This document shows, piece after piece, positions 44,401-58,990 of a stretch of 64,000 bases of DNA (its first letter is position 1; each line of letters opens with the position of its first letter). This stretch comes from Colletes latitarsis (lineage: Eukaryota > Arthropoda > Insecta > Hymenoptera > Colletidae). The stretch covers positions 15,766,001 to 15,830,000 of the forward strand of contig NW_027488369.1 of the NCBI RefSeq assembly GCF_051014445.1, read 5' to 3'. Position numbers and translations under genes: made by a program. A model generated the notes under the pieces. It had not been told where the DNA came from. It searched no databases and was given only the letters and a program-made list of their open reading frames with translations.

Positions 44401-47355
44401 GAGCCAGATGATTGCAAATACCAGAACTATCCCAGACATAACTAGCGTTATCCTCTAAAATATTATTCGCAACCAGGTTTAATTGACTGTTTCAGTCTGG
44501 TGCCACTTTACTACGTGGACCAAGCCAGAAGAAGGCCGGGATCTGGCCAACAAGTATGCGAAAAATGCGAAGGTCCGAGCCAGATGAGGGCAAATACCAG
44601 ACCTAACCGAGACATAACCGGCGTTATCCTCCAAAATATTAATCGCAACCAGGTTCAATTGACTGTTTCGGTGTGGAACCTCATTACTACGGGATCCAAA
44701 ACAGAAAAAGCACAGGATCTGGCCAACAAGTATGCGAAAAACGCGGAAGTATGTGGCAGATGATAGCAAATACCAGAACTAACCCAGACATAACCAGCGT
44801 TATCCTCTAAAATACTTATCGGAACATGCTTCTAATGACCGTTTCAGTGTGGTAACACATTACTACGAGATCCAAACCAGAAAAATCCCAGGATCGGGCC
44901 AACAAGAATGCGAGAAACGTGAAAGTACGAGTCAGATGAGGACAAATCCCAGACTTACCCGAGACATAACCGGCGTTATCCTCTAAAATATTAATCGCAA
45001 CCAGTTTAATTGACCGTTTCGGTGTGGAACCTCATTACTACGGGATCCAAAACAGAAAAAGCACAGGATCCGGCCATCAAGTATGCGAAAAACGCGGAAG
45101 TATGTGCCAGATGATAGCAAATACCAGTACTAACCCAGACATAACCAGCGTTATCCTTTAAAATACTTATCGGAACCAGCTTCTGTTGACTGCTTCGGTG
45201 TGGAACCACATTACTACGGGATCCAAACCAGAAAAAAAACCAGGATATGGCCAACAAGTATGCGAAAAATGCGAAGGTATGAGCCAGATGAGGGCAAATA
45301 CCAGACCTAACCCAGACATAGCCGGCGTTATCCGCTAAAATATTAATCTCAACCAGGTTTAATTGACTGTTTCGTTGTGGTACCACATTACTACGGGATC
45401 CAAAACAGAGAAAACCCAGGATCTGGCCAACAGGTATGCGAAAAATGCGAAAGTATGAGCCAGATGATTGCAAATACCAGAACTATCCCAGGCATAACCA
45501 GCGTTATCCTCTAAAATATTATTCGCATCCAGGTTTAATTGACTGTTTCGGTGTGGTACCGCATTGCTACGATGATCCAAACCAGAAAGAGGCCAGGATC
45601 TGGCTAACAAGTATGCGAAAAATGCGAAAGTACGAGCCAGATGAGTGCAAATCCCAGACCAAACCGAGACATAACCGGCGTTATCCTGTAAAATATTAAT
45701 CGCAACCAGGTTTAATTGACTGTTTCGGTGTGGTACCGCATTACTACGTGATCCAAACCAGAGAAAGGCCAGGATCTGGCCAACAAGGATGAGAAAAATG
45801 CGAAAGTATGAGCATGATGATTGCAAATACCAGAACTAACTCTGACATAACCAGCGTTATCCTCTAAAATACGAATCGGAACATGCTTTTAATGACTGTT
45901 TCAGTGTGGTAACACATTACTACGTGGTCCAAGCCAGAAAAAGGCCAGGATCTGGCCAACAAGTATGCGAAAAATGCGAAAGTACGCGGCAGATGAGGGC
46001 AAATACCAGAACTATCCCAGGCATAAGCAGCGTTATCCTCTAACATATTATTCGCAACCAGGTTTAATTGACTGTTTCGGTGTGGCACCACATTACTACG
46101 TGGTCCATGCCAGAAAGAGGCCAGGATCTGGCCAACAACTATGAGAAAAACGCGAAAGTATGAGCCAGATGATTGCAAATACCAGAACTATCCCAGGCAT
46201 AACCAGCGTTATCCTCTAAAATATAATTCGCATCCAGGTTTAATTGACTGTTTCGGTGTGGTACCGCATTGCTACGATGATCCAAACCAGAAAGAGGCCA
46301 GGATCTGGCTAACAAGTATGCGAAAAATGCGAAAGTACGAGCCAGATGAGTGCAAATCCCAGACCAAACCGAGACATAACCGGCGTTATCCTGTAAAATA
46401 TTAATCGCAACCAGGTTTAATTGACTGTTTCGGTGTGGTACCGCATTACTACGTGATCCAAACCAGAGAAAGGCCAGGATCTGGCCAACAAGGATGAGAA
46501 AAATGCGAAAGTATGAGCATGATGATTGCAAATACCAGAACTAACTCTGACATAACCAGCGTTATCCTCTAAAATACGAATCGGAACATGCTTTTAATGA
46601 CTGTTTCAGTGTGGTAACACATTACTACGTGGTCCAAGCCAGAAAAAGGCCAGGATCTGGCCAACAAGAATGCGAAAAATGCGAAAGTACGCGGCAGATG
46701 AGGGCAAATACCAGACCTAACCGAGACATTACCGGCATTATCCTTTAAAATATTAATCGCAAACAGATTTAATTGACTGTTTCGGTGTGGTACCGCATTA
46801 CTACGGGATCCAAACCAGAAAAAACCCAGGATCTGGCCAACAACTATGAGTAAAACGCGAAAGTATGAGCCAGATGATTGCAAATACCAGAACTATCCCA
46901 GGCATAACCAGCGTTATCCTCTAAAATATTATTAGCAACCAGGTTTAATTGACTGTTTCGGTGTGGTACCACATCACTACGTGGTCCAAGCCAGAAAAAG
47001 GCCAGGATCTGGCCAACAAGAATGCGAAAAATGCGAAAGTATGAGCCAGATGATTGCAAATACCAGAACTATCCCAGGCATAAGCAGCGTTATCCTCTAA
47101 AATATTATTCGCAACCAGGTTTAATTGACTGTTTCGGTGTGGCACCACATTACTACGTGGTCCAAGCCAGAAAAAGGCCAGGATCTGGCCAACAAGAATG
47201 CGAAAAATGCGAAAGTACGCGGCAGATGAGGGCAAATACCAGACCTAACCGAGACATTACCGGCATTATCCTCTAAAATATTAATCGCAAACAGATTTAA
47301 TTGACTGTTTCGGTGTGGTACCGCATTACTACGGGATCCAAACCAGAAAAAACCC
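38430..47355. repeat. Tandem duplication of a 4404-bp, 25-monomer block
   Basis: From about 38.43 kb to 42.95 kb every monomer matches its counterpart 4404 bp downstream. 4404 equals 25 x 176 plus 4, which fits the four 177-bp monomers in each unit (tetramer pairs starting near 38,566/39,271 and 41,032/41,737). Copies differ by scattered single bases, for example TGTCTGTTTCAG near 40,433 versus TGACCGTTTCAG near 44,837. The match fades after about 47.35 kb. Confidence 0.88.
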
Positions 47356-49850
47356 AGGATCTGGCCAACAACTATGAGAAAAACGCGAAAGTATGAGCCA
47401 GATGATTGCAAATACCAGAACTATCCCAGGCATAACCAGCGTTATCCTCTAAAATATTATTCGCATCCAGGTATAATTGACTGTTTCGGTGTGGTACCGC
47501 ATTGCTACGATGATCCAAACCAGAAAGAGGCCAGGATCTGTCTAACAAGTATGCGAAAAATGCGAAAGTACGAGCCAGATGAGTGCAAATCCCAGACCAA
47601 ACCGAGACATAACCGGCGTTATCCTGTAAAATATTAGTCGCAACCAGGTTTAATTGACTGTTTCGGTGTGGTACCGCATTACTACGTGATCCAAACCAGA
47701 GAATGGCCACGATCTGGCCAACAAGGATGAGAAAAATGCGAAAGTATGTGCATGATGATTGCAAATACCAGAACTAACTCTGACATAACCAGCGTTATCC
47801 TCTAAAATACGAATCGCAACATGCTTTTAATGACTGTTTCAGTGTGGTAACACATTACTACGTGATCCAAACCAGAAAATGGCCAGGATCTGGCCAACAA
47901 CTATGAGAAAAACGCGAAAGTATGAGCCAGATGATTGCAAATTCCAGAACTATTCCAGGCATAAGCAGCGTTATCCTCTAACATATTATTCGCAACCAGG
48001 TTTAATTGACTGTTTCGGTGTGGCACCACATTACTACGTGGTCCATGCCAGAAAGAGGCCAGGATCTGGCCAACAACTATGAGAAAAACGCGAAAGTATG
48101 AGCCAGATGATTGCAAATACCAGAACTATCCCAGGCATAACCAGCGTTATCCTCTAAAATATTATTCGCATCCAGGTTTAATTGACTGTTTCGGTGTGGT
48201 ACCGCATTGCTACGATGATCCAAATCAGAAAGAGGCCAGGATCTGGCTAACAAGTATGCGAAAAATGCGAAAGTACGAGCCAGATGAGTGCAAATCCCAG
48301 ACCAAACCGAGACATAACCGGCGTTATCCTGTAAAATATTAATCGCAACCAGGTTTAATTGACTGTTTCGGTGTGGTACCGCATTACTACGTGATCCAAA
48401 CCAGAAAAAACCCAGGATCTGGCCAACAACTATGAGTAAAACGCGAAAGTATGAGCCAGATGATTGCAAATACCAGAACTATCCCAGACATAACTAGCGT
48501 TATCCTCTAAAATATTATTCGCAACCAGGTTTAATTGACTGTTTCAGTCTGGTGCCACTTTACTACGTGGACCAAGCCAGAAGAAGGCCGGGATCTGGCC
48601 AACAAGTATGCGAAAAATGCGAAGGTCCGAGCCAGATGAGGGCAAATACCAGACCTAACCGAGACATAACCGGCGTTATCCTCCAAAATATTAATCGCAA
48701 CCAGGTTCAATTGACTGTTTCGGTGTGGAACCTCATTACTACGGGATCCAAAACAGAAAAAGCACAGGATCTGGCCAACAAGTATGCGAAAAACGCGGAA
48801 GTATGTGGCAGATGATAGCAAATACCAGAACTAACCCAGACATAACCAGCGTTATCCTCTAAAATACTTATCGGAACATGCTTTTAATGACTGTTTCAGT
48901 GTGGTAACACATTACTACGAGATCCAAACCAGAAAAATCCCAGGATCGGGCCAACAAGAATGCGAGAAACGTGAAAGTACGAGTCAGATGAGGACAAATC
49001 CCAGACTTACCCGAGACACAACCGGCGTTATCCTCTAAAATATTAATCGCAACCAGTTTAATTGACTGTTTCGGTGTGGAACCTCATTACTACGGGATCC
49101 AAAACAGAAAAAGCACAGGATCCGGCCATCAAGTATGCGAAAAACGCGGAAGTATGTGCCAGATGATAGCAAATACCAGAACTAACCCAGACATAACCAG
49201 CGTTATCCTTTAAAATACTTATCGGAACCAGCTTCTATTGACTGTTTCGGTGTGGAACCACATTACTACGGGATCCAAACCAGAAAAAAAACCAGGATAT
49301 GGCCAACAAGTATGCGAAAAATGCGAAGGTATGAGCCAGATGAGGGCAAATACCAGACCTAACCCAGACATAACCGGCGTTATCCGCTAAAATATTAATC
49401 TCAACCAGGTTTAATTGACTGTTTCGTTGTGGTACCACATTACTACGGGATCCAAAACAGAGAAAACCCAGGATCTGGCCAACAGGTATGCGAAAAATGC
49501 GAAAGTTTGAGCCAGATGATTGCAAATACCAGAACTATCCCAGGCATAACCAGCGTTATCCTCTAAAATATTATTCGCATCCAGGTTTAATTGACTGTTT
49601 CGGTGTGGTACCGCATTGCTACGATGATCCAAACCGGAAAGAGGCCAGGATCTGGCTAACAAGTATGCGAAAAATGCGAAAGTACGAGCCAGATGAGTGC
49701 AAATCCCAGACCAAACCGAGACATAACCGGCGTTATCCTGTAAAATATTAATCGCAACCAGGTTTAATTGACTGTTTCGGTGTGGTACCGCATTACTACG
49801 TGATCCAAACCAGAGAAAGGCCAGGATCTGGCCAACAAGGATGAGAAAAA
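47356..49850. repeat. Satellite segment shared with 32.9-34.4 and 36.6-38.3 kb
   Basis: The monomers to about 48.8 kb match 32.9-34.4 kb at offset 14,444, including rare variants such as GGATCTGTCTAAC and GAATGGCCACGATC. From about 48.5 kb onward the match is to 36.55-38.3 kb at offset 11,979. The change of partner marks an exchange point between two older blocks. Confidence 0.82.
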
Positions 49851-52800
49851 TGCGAAAGTATGAGCATGATGATTGCAAATACCAGAACTAACTCTGACAT
49901 AACCAGCGTTATCCTCTAAAATACGAATCGGAACATGCTTTTAATGACTGTTTCAGTGTGGTAACACATTACTACGTGGTCCAAGCCAGAAAAAGGCCAG
50001 GATCTGGCCAACAAGTATGCGAAAAATGCGAAAGTACGCGGCAGATGAGGACAAATACCAGACCTAACCGAGACATTACCGGCATTATCCTCTAAAATAT
50101 TAATCGCAAACAGATTTAATTGACTGTTTCGGTGTGGTACCGCATTACTACGGGATCCAAACCAGAAAAAAACCCAGGATCTGGCCAACAACTATGAGAA
50201 AAAGCGAAAGTATGAGCCAGATGATTGCAAATACCAGAACTATCCCAGACATAACTAGCGTTATCCTCTAAAATATTATTCGCAACCAGGTTTAATTGAC
50301 TGTTTCAGTCTGGTGCCACTTTACTACGTGGACCAAGCCAGAAGAAGGCCGGGATCTGGCCAACAAGTATGCGAAAAATGCGAAGGTCCGAGCCAGATGA
50401 GGGCAAATACCAGACCTAACCGAGACATAACTGGCGTTATCCTCCAAAATATTAATCGCAACCAGGTTCAATTGACTGTTTCGGTGTGGAACCTCATTAC
50501 TACGGGATCCAAAACAGAAAAAGCACACGATCTGGCCAACAAGTATGCGAAAAACGCGGAAGTATGTGGCAGATGATAGCAAATACCAGAACTAACCCAG
50601 ACATAACCAGCGTTATCCTCTAAAATACTTATCGGAACATGCTTTTAATGACTGTTTCAGTGTGGTAACACATTACTACGAGATCCAAACCAGAAAAATC
50701 CCAGGATCGGGCCAACAAGAATGCGAGAAACGTGAAAGTACGAGTCAGATGAGGACAAATCCCAGACTTACCCGAGACATAACCGGCGTTATCCTCTAAA
50801 ATATTAATCGCAACCAGTTTAATTGACTGTTTCGGTGTGGAACCTCATTACTACGGGATCCAAAACAGAAAAAGCACAGGATCCGGCCATCAAGTATGCG
50901 AAAAACGCGGAAGTATGTGCCAGATGATAGCAAATACCAGAACTAACCCAGACATAACCAGCGTTATCCTTTAAAATACTTATCGGAACCAGCTTCTATT
51001 GACTGTTTCGGTGTGGAACCACATTACTACGGGATCCAAACCAGAAAAAAAACCAGGATATGGCCAACAAGTATGCGAAAAATGCGAAGGTATGAGCCAG
51101 ATGAGGGCAAATACCAGACCTAACCCAGACATAACCGGCGTTATCCGCTAAAATATTAATCTCACCCAGGTTTAATTGACTGTTTCGTTGTGGTACCACA
51201 TTACTACGGGATCCAAAACAGAGAAAACACAGGATCTGGCCAACAGGTATGCGAAAAATGCAAAAGTATGAGCCAGATGATTGCAAATACCAGAACTATC
51301 CCAGGCATAACCAGCGTTATCCTCTAAAATATTATTCGCATCCAGGTTTAATTGACTGTTTCGGTGTGGTACCGCATTGCTACGATGATCCAAACCAGAA
51401 AGAGGCCAGGATCTGGCTAACAAGTATGCGAAAAATGCGAAAGTACGAGACAGATGAGTGCAAATCCCAGACCAAACCGAGACATAACCGGCGTTATCCT
51501 GCAAAATATTAATCGCAACCAGGTTTAATTGACTGTTTCGGTGTGGTACCGCATTACTACGTGATCCAAACCAGAGAAAGGCCAGGATCTGGCCAACAAG
51601 GATGAGAAAAATGCGAAAGTACGAGCCAGATAAGGGCAAATCCCAGACCTAACCGAGACATAACCGGCGTTATCCTCTAAAATATTAATCGCAACCAGGT
51701 TTAATTGACTGTTTCGGTGTGGTGACGCATTACTACGTGATCCAAACCAGAAAAAGCCCAGGATCTGGCCAACAAGTATGCGAAAAATGCCAAAGTACGA
51801 GCCAGATGAGGGCAAATCCCAGACCTAACCGAGACATAACCGGCGTTATCCTCTAAAATATTAATCGCAACCAGGTTTAATTGACTGTTTCGGTGTGGTG
51901 ACGCATTACTACGTGATCCAAACCAGAAAAAGTCCAAGATCTGGCTAACAAGTATGCGAAAAATGCGAAAGTACGAGCCAGATGAGGGCAAATACCAGAC
52001 CTAGCCCAGACATTACCGGCATTATCCTCTAAAATATTAATCGCAACCAGATTTAATTGACTGTTTCGGTGTGGTACCGCATTACTACGTGATCCAAACC
52101 AGAAAAAGCCCAGGATCTGGCCAACAAGTATGCGAAAAAAGCGAAAGTACGAGTCAGATGAGGACAAATCCCAGACTTACCCGAGACATAACCGGCGTTA
52201 TCCTCTAAAATATTAATCGCAACCAGTTTAATTGACTGTTTCGGTGTGGTACCGCATTACTACGGGATCCAAACCAGAAAAAAACCCAGGATCTGGCCAA
52301 CAACTATGAGAAAAAGCGAAAGTATGAGCATGATGATTGCAAATACCAGAACTAACTCTGACATAACCAGCGTTATCCTCTAAAATACGAATCGGAACAT
52401 GCTTTTAATGACTGTTTCAGTGTGGTAACACATTACTACGTGGTCCAAGCCAGAAAAAGGCCAGGATCTGGCCAACAAGTATGCGAAAAATGCGAAAGTA
52501 CGCGGCAGATGAGGACAAATACCAGACCTAACCGAGACATTACCGGCATTATCCTCTAAAATATTAATCGCAAACAGATTTAATTGACTGTTTCGGTGTG
52601 GTACCGCATTACTACGGGATCCAAACCAGAAAAAAACCCAGGATCTGGCCAACAACTATGAGAAAAAGCGAAAGTATGAGCCAGATGATTGCAAATACCA
52701 GAACTATCCCAGACATAACTAGCGTTATCCTCTAAAATATTATTCGCAACCAGGTTTAATTGACTGTTTCAGTCTGGTGCCACTTTACTACGTGGACCAA

Positions 52801-53880
52801 GCCAGAAGAAGGCCGGGATCTGGCCAACAAGTATGCGAAAAATGCGAAGGTCCGAGCCAGATGAGGGCAAATACCAGACCTAACCGAGACATAACTGGCG
52901 TTATCCTCCAAAATATTAATCGCAACCAGGTTCAATTGACTGTTTCGGTGTGGAACCTCATTACTACGGGATCCAAAACAGAAAAAGCACACGATCTGGC
53001 CAACAAGTATGCGAAAAACACGGAAGTATGTGGCAGATGATAGCAAATACCAGAACTAACCCAGACATAACCAGCGTTATCCTCTAAAATACTTATCGGA
53101 ACATGCTTTTAATGACTGTTTCAGTGTGGTAACACATTACTACGAGATCCAAACCAGAAAAATCCCAGGATCGGGCCAACAAGAATGCGAGAAACGTGAA
53201 AGTACGAGTCAGATGAGGACAAATCCCAGACTTACCCGAGACATAACCGGCGTTATCCTCTAAAATATTAATCGCAACCAGTTTAATTGACTGTTTCGGT
53301 GTGGAACCTCATTACTACGGGATCCAAAACAGAAAAAGCACAGGATCCGGCCATCAAGTATGCGAAAAACGCGGAAGTATGTGCCAGATGATAGCAAATA
53401 CCAGAACTAACCCAGACATAACCAGCGTTATCCTTTAAAATACTTATCGGAACCAGCTTCTATTGACTGTTTCGGTGTGGAACCACATTACTACGGGATC
53501 CAAACCAGAAAAAAAACCAGGATATGGCCAACAAGTATGCGAAAAATGCGAAGGTATGAGCCAGATGAGGGCAAATACCAGACCTAACCCAGACATAACC
53601 GGCGTTATCCGCTAAAATATTAATCTCAACCAGGTTTAATTGACTGTTTCGTTGTGGTACCACATTACTACGGGATCCAAAACAGAGAAAACACAGGATC
53701 TGGCCAACAGGTATGCGAAAAATGCGAAAGTATGAGCCAGATGATTGCAAATACCAGAACTATCCCAGGCATAACCAGCGTTATCCTCTAAAATATTATT
53801 CGCATCCAGGTTTAATTGACTGTTTCGGTGTGGTACCGCATTGCTACGATGATCCAAACCAGAAAGAGGCCAGGATCTGG
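49850..53880. repeat. 2464-bp (14-monomer) displaced duplication
   Basis: About 49.86-51.4 kb recurs at 52.32-53.88 kb at an offset of 2464 bp (14 x 176). The rare CACACGATCTGG and AACTGGCGTTATCC variants occur in both. Between them, 51.5-52.2 kb carries the class seen at 10.2-10.7 and 14.5-14.9 kb (GGTGACGCATTACTACGTG). Confidence 0.84.
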
Positions 53881-56800
53881 CCAACAAGTATGCGAAAAAT
53901 GCGAAAGCATGAGCCAGATGATTGCAAATACCAGAACTAACCCAGACGTAACTGGCGTTATCCCCTAAAATATTAATCGCAACCAGGTTTAATTGACTGT
54001 TTCGGTGTGGTACCGCATTACTTCGTGATCCAAACCAGAGAAAGGCCAGGATCTGGCCAACAAGTATGCGAAAAATGTGAAAGTACGAGTCAGATGAGGA
54101 CAAATCCCAGACCTAGCCGAGACATAACCGGCGTTATCCTCTAAAATATTGATCGCAACCAGTTTAATTGACTGTTTCGGTGTGGAACCTCATTACTACG
54201 TGATCCAAACCAGATAAAGCCCAGGATCTGGCCAACAAGTATGAGAAAAAAGCGAAAGTTCGAGCCAGATGTAGGGCAAGTACCAGACCTAACCCAGACA
54301 AAACCGGCGTTATCCCCTAAAATATTAATCGCAACCAGGTATAATTGACTGTTTCGGTGTGGTACCGCATTGCTACGATGATCCAAACCAGAAAGAGGCC
54401 AGGATCTGGCTAACAAGTATGCGAAGAATGCGAAAGTACGATCCAGATGAGGGCAAATCCCAGACCTAACCGAGACATAACCGGCGTTATCCTCTAAAAT
54501 ATTAATCGCAACAAGGTTTAATTGACTGTTTCGTTGTGGAACCACATTACTGCGGGATCCAAACCAGAAAAAACGCAGGATCTGGCCAACAGTTATGCGA
54601 AAAATGCGAAAGTACGATCCAGATGAGGGCAAATCCCAGACCTAACCGAGACATAACTGGCGTTATCCTCTAAAATATTAATCGCAACCAGGTTTAATTG
54701 ACTGTTTCGGTGTGGTACCGCATTACTACGTGATCCAAACCAGAAAAAGGCCAGGATCTGGCCAGCAAGTATCCGAAAAATGCGTAATTATGAGCCAGAT
54801 GATTGCAAATACCAGAACTATGCCTGACATAAACAGCGTTATCCTCTAAAACACGAATCAGAACATGTTTTTAATGACTGTTTCAGTGTGGTACCACATC
54901 ACTACGTGATCCAAACAAGAAAAAGGCCAGGATCTGGCCAAAAAGTATGCGAAACATGCGAAAGTACGAGCCAGATGAGGGCAAACACCAGACCTAACCC
55001 AGACATAACCGGCGTTATCCTCTAAAATATTAATCGCAACCAGGTTTAATTGACTGTTTCGGTGTGGTGCCGCATTACTACGTGATCCAAACCAGAGAAA
55101 GGCCAGGGTCTGGCAAACAAGGATGAGAAAAATGCGAAAGTATGAGCATGATGATTGCAAATACCAGAACTAACCCTGACATAACCAGCGTTATCCTCTA
55201 AAATACGAATCGGAACATGCTTTTAATGACTGTTTCAGTGTGGTAACACATTACTACGTGATCCAAACCAGAAACATCCCAGGATCGGGCCAACAAGAAT
55301 GCGAAAAATGCGAAAGTACGAACCAGATGAGGGAAAATCCCAGACCTAACCGAGACGTAACCGGCGTTATCCCCTAAAATATTAATCGCAGCCGGGTTTA
55401 ATTGACTGTTTCCGTGTGGAACCACATTACTACGGGATCCAAACTAGAAAAAACCCAGGATCTGGCCAACAACTATGAGAAAAACGCGAAAGTATGAGCC
55501 AGATGATTGCAAATACCAGCACTATCCCAGGCATAAACAGCGTTATCCTCTAAAATATTATTCGCAACCAGGTTTAATTGACTGTTTCGGTGTGGTACCA
55601 CATTACTACGTGGTCCAAGCCAGAAAAAGGCCAGGATCTGGCCAACAAGAATGCGAAAAATGCGAAAGTACGCGCCAGATGAGGGCAAATATCAGACCTA
55701 ACCGAGACATTACCGGCATTATCCTCTAAAATATTAATCGCAACCAGATTTAATTGACTGTTTCGGTGTGGTACCGCATTACTACGTGATCCAAACCAGA
55801 AAAAGGCCAGGATCTGGCCAACAAGTATGTGAAAAATGCGAAAGTACGAGCCAGATGAGGGCAAATACCAGACCTAACCCAGACATAACCGGCGTTATCC
55901 GCTAAAATATTAATCGCAACCAGGTTTAATTGACTGTTTCGCTGTGGAACAGCATTACTACGGGATCCAAACCAGAAAAAGCCCAGGATCTGGCCAACAA
56001 GTATGCGGAAAACGTGAAAGTACGAGCCAGATGAGGACAAATCCCAGACCTACCCGAGACATAACCGGCGTTATCCTCTAAAATATTGATCGCAACCAGT
56101 TTAATTGACTGTTTCGGTGTGGAACCTCATTACTACGTGATCCAAACCAGATAAAGCCCAGGATCTGGCCAACAAGTATGAGAAAAATGCGAAAGTTCGA
56201 GCCAGATGTAGGGCAAGTACCAGACATAACCCAGACAAAACCGGCGTTATCCCCTAAAATATTAATCGCAACCAGGTATAATTGACTGTTTCGGTGTGGT
56301 ACCGCATTGCTACGATGATCCAAACCAGAAAGAGGCCAGGATCTGGCTAACAAGTATGCGAAGAATGCGAAAGTACGATCCAGATGAGGGCAAATCCCAG
56401 ACCTAACCGAGACATAACCGGCGTTATCCTCTAAAATATTAATCGCAACAAGGTTTAATTGACTGTTTCGTTGTGGAACCACATTACTGCGGGATCGAAA
56501 CCAGAAAAAACGCAGGATCTCTCCAACAAGTATGCGAAAAATGCGAAAGTACGATCCAGATGAGGGCAAATCCCAGACCTAACCGAGACATAACCGGCGT
56601 TATCCTCGAAAATATTAATCGCAACCAGGTTTAATTGACTGTTTCGGTGTGGTACCGCATTACTACGTGATCCAAACCAGAAAAAGGCCAGGATCTGGCC
56701 AGCAAGTATCCGAAAAATGCGAAATTATGAGCCAGATGATTGCAAATACCAGAACTATGCCTGACATAAACAGCGTTATCCTCTAAAACACGAATCAGAA

Positions 56801-58990
56801 CATGTTTTTAATGACTGTTTCAGTGTGGTACCACATCACTACGTGATCCAAACCAGAAAAAGGCCAGGATCTGGCCAAAAAGTATGCGAAACATGCGAAA
56901 GTACGAGCCAGATGAGGGCAAACGCCAGACCTAACCCAGACATAACCGGCGTTATCCTTTAAAATATTAATCGCAACCAGGTTTAATTGACTGTTTCGGT
57001 GTGGTACCGCATTACCACGTGATCCAAACCAGAGGAAGGCCAGGATCTGGCCAACAAGGATGAGAAAAATGCGAAAGTATGAGCATGATGATTGCAAATA
57101 CCAGAACTAACCCTGACATAACCAGCGTTATCCTCTAAAATACGAATCGGAACATGCTTTTAATGACTGTTTCAGTGTGGTAACACATTACTACGTGATC
57201 CAAACCAGAAACATCCCAGGATCGGGCCAACAAGAATGCGAAAAATGCGAAAGTACGAACCAGATGAGGGAAAATCCCAGACCTAACCGAGACGTAACCG
57301 GCATTATCCTCTAAAATATTAATCGCAACCAGATTTAATTGACTGTTTCGGTGTGGTACCGCATTACTACGTGATCCAAACCAGAAAAAGGCCAGGATCT
57401 GGCCAACAAGTATGTGAAAAATGCGAAAGTACGAGCCAGATGAGGGCAAACACCAGACCTAACCCAGACATAACCGGCGTTATCCTCTAAAATATTAATC
57501 GCAACCAGGTTTAATTGACTGTTTCGGTGTGGTACCGCATTACCACGTGATCCAAACCAGAGAAAGGCCAGGATCTGGCCAACAAGGATGAGAAAAATGC
57601 GAAATTATGAGCCAGATGATTGCAAATACCAGAACTATGCCTGACATAAACAGCGTTATCCTCTAAAACACGAATCAGAACATGTTTTTAATGACTGTTT
57701 CAGTGTGGTACCACATCACTACGGGATCCAAACCAGAAAAAACTCAGGATCTGGCCGACAAGTATTCGAAAAATGCGATAGTATGAGCCAGGGGAGGGCA
57801 AATACCAGACTTAACACAGACATAACCGGCGTTATCCTCTAAAATATTAATCGCAACCGGGTTTAATTGACTGTTTCCGTGTGGAACCACATTACTACGG
57901 GATCCAAACCAGAAAAAACCCAGGATCTGGCCATAACTATGAGAAAAACGCGAAAGTATGAGCCAGATGATTGCAAATACCAGAACTATCCCAGGCATAA
58001 ACAGCGTTATCCTCTAAAATATTATTCGCAACCAGGTTTAATTGACTGTTTCGGTGTGGTACCACATTACTACGTGGTCCAAGCCAGAAAGAGGCCAGGA
58101 TCTGGCCAACAAGAATGCGAAAAATGCGAAAGTACGCGCCAGATGAGGGCAAATACCAGACCTAACCGAGACATTACCGGCATTATCCTCTAAAATATTA
58201 ATCGCAACCAGATTTAATTGACTGTTTCGGTGTGCTACCGCATTACTACGTGATCCAAACCAGAAAAAGGCCAGGATCTGGCCAACAAGTATGTGAAAAA
58301 TGCGAAAGTACGAGCCAGATGAGGGCAAATACCAGACCTAACCCAGACATAACCGGCGTTATCCGCTAAAATATTAATCGCACCAGGTTTAATTGACTGT
58401 TTCGCTGCGGAACAGCATTACTACGGGATCCAAACCAGAAAAAAACCCAGGATCTGGCCAACAACTATGCGAAAAAGCGAAAGTATGAGCCAGATGATTG
58501 CAAATACCAGAACTATCCCAGACAATAACAGCGTTATCCTCTAAAATATTATTCGCAACCAGGTTTAATTGACTGTTTCAGTCTGGTGCCACTTTACTAC
58601 GTGGACCAAGCCAGAAGAGGGCCGGGATCTGGCCATCAAGTATGCGAAAAATGCGATGGTCCGAGCCAGATGAGGGCAAATACCAGACCTAACCGAGACA
58701 TAACCGGCGTTATCCTCCAAAATATTAATCGCAACCAGGTTCAATTGACTGTTTCGGTGTGGAACCACATTACTACGGGATCCAAACCAGAAAAAACCCA
58801 GGATCTGGCCAACAACTATGAGAAAAACGCGAAAGTATGAGCCAGATGATTGCAAATACCAGAACTATCCCAGGCATAACCAACGTTATCCTCTAAAATA
58901 TTATTCGCATCCAAGTTTAATTGACTGTTTCGGTGTGGTACCACATTACTACGTGGTCCAAGAGAGAAAAAGGCCAGGATCTGGCCAACG
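53881..58990. repeat. 1937-bp (11-monomer) displaced duplication and flanking monomers
   Basis: About 54.12-55.37 kb recurs at 56.05-57.3 kb at offset 1937 (11 x 176 + 1). Both copies carry GCCAGATGTAGGGCAAGTACC and GCGAAGAATGCGAAAG. The region 57.4-59.0 kb is mixed monomers related to 27.6-28.9 kb. No gene is present. Confidence 0.82.
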
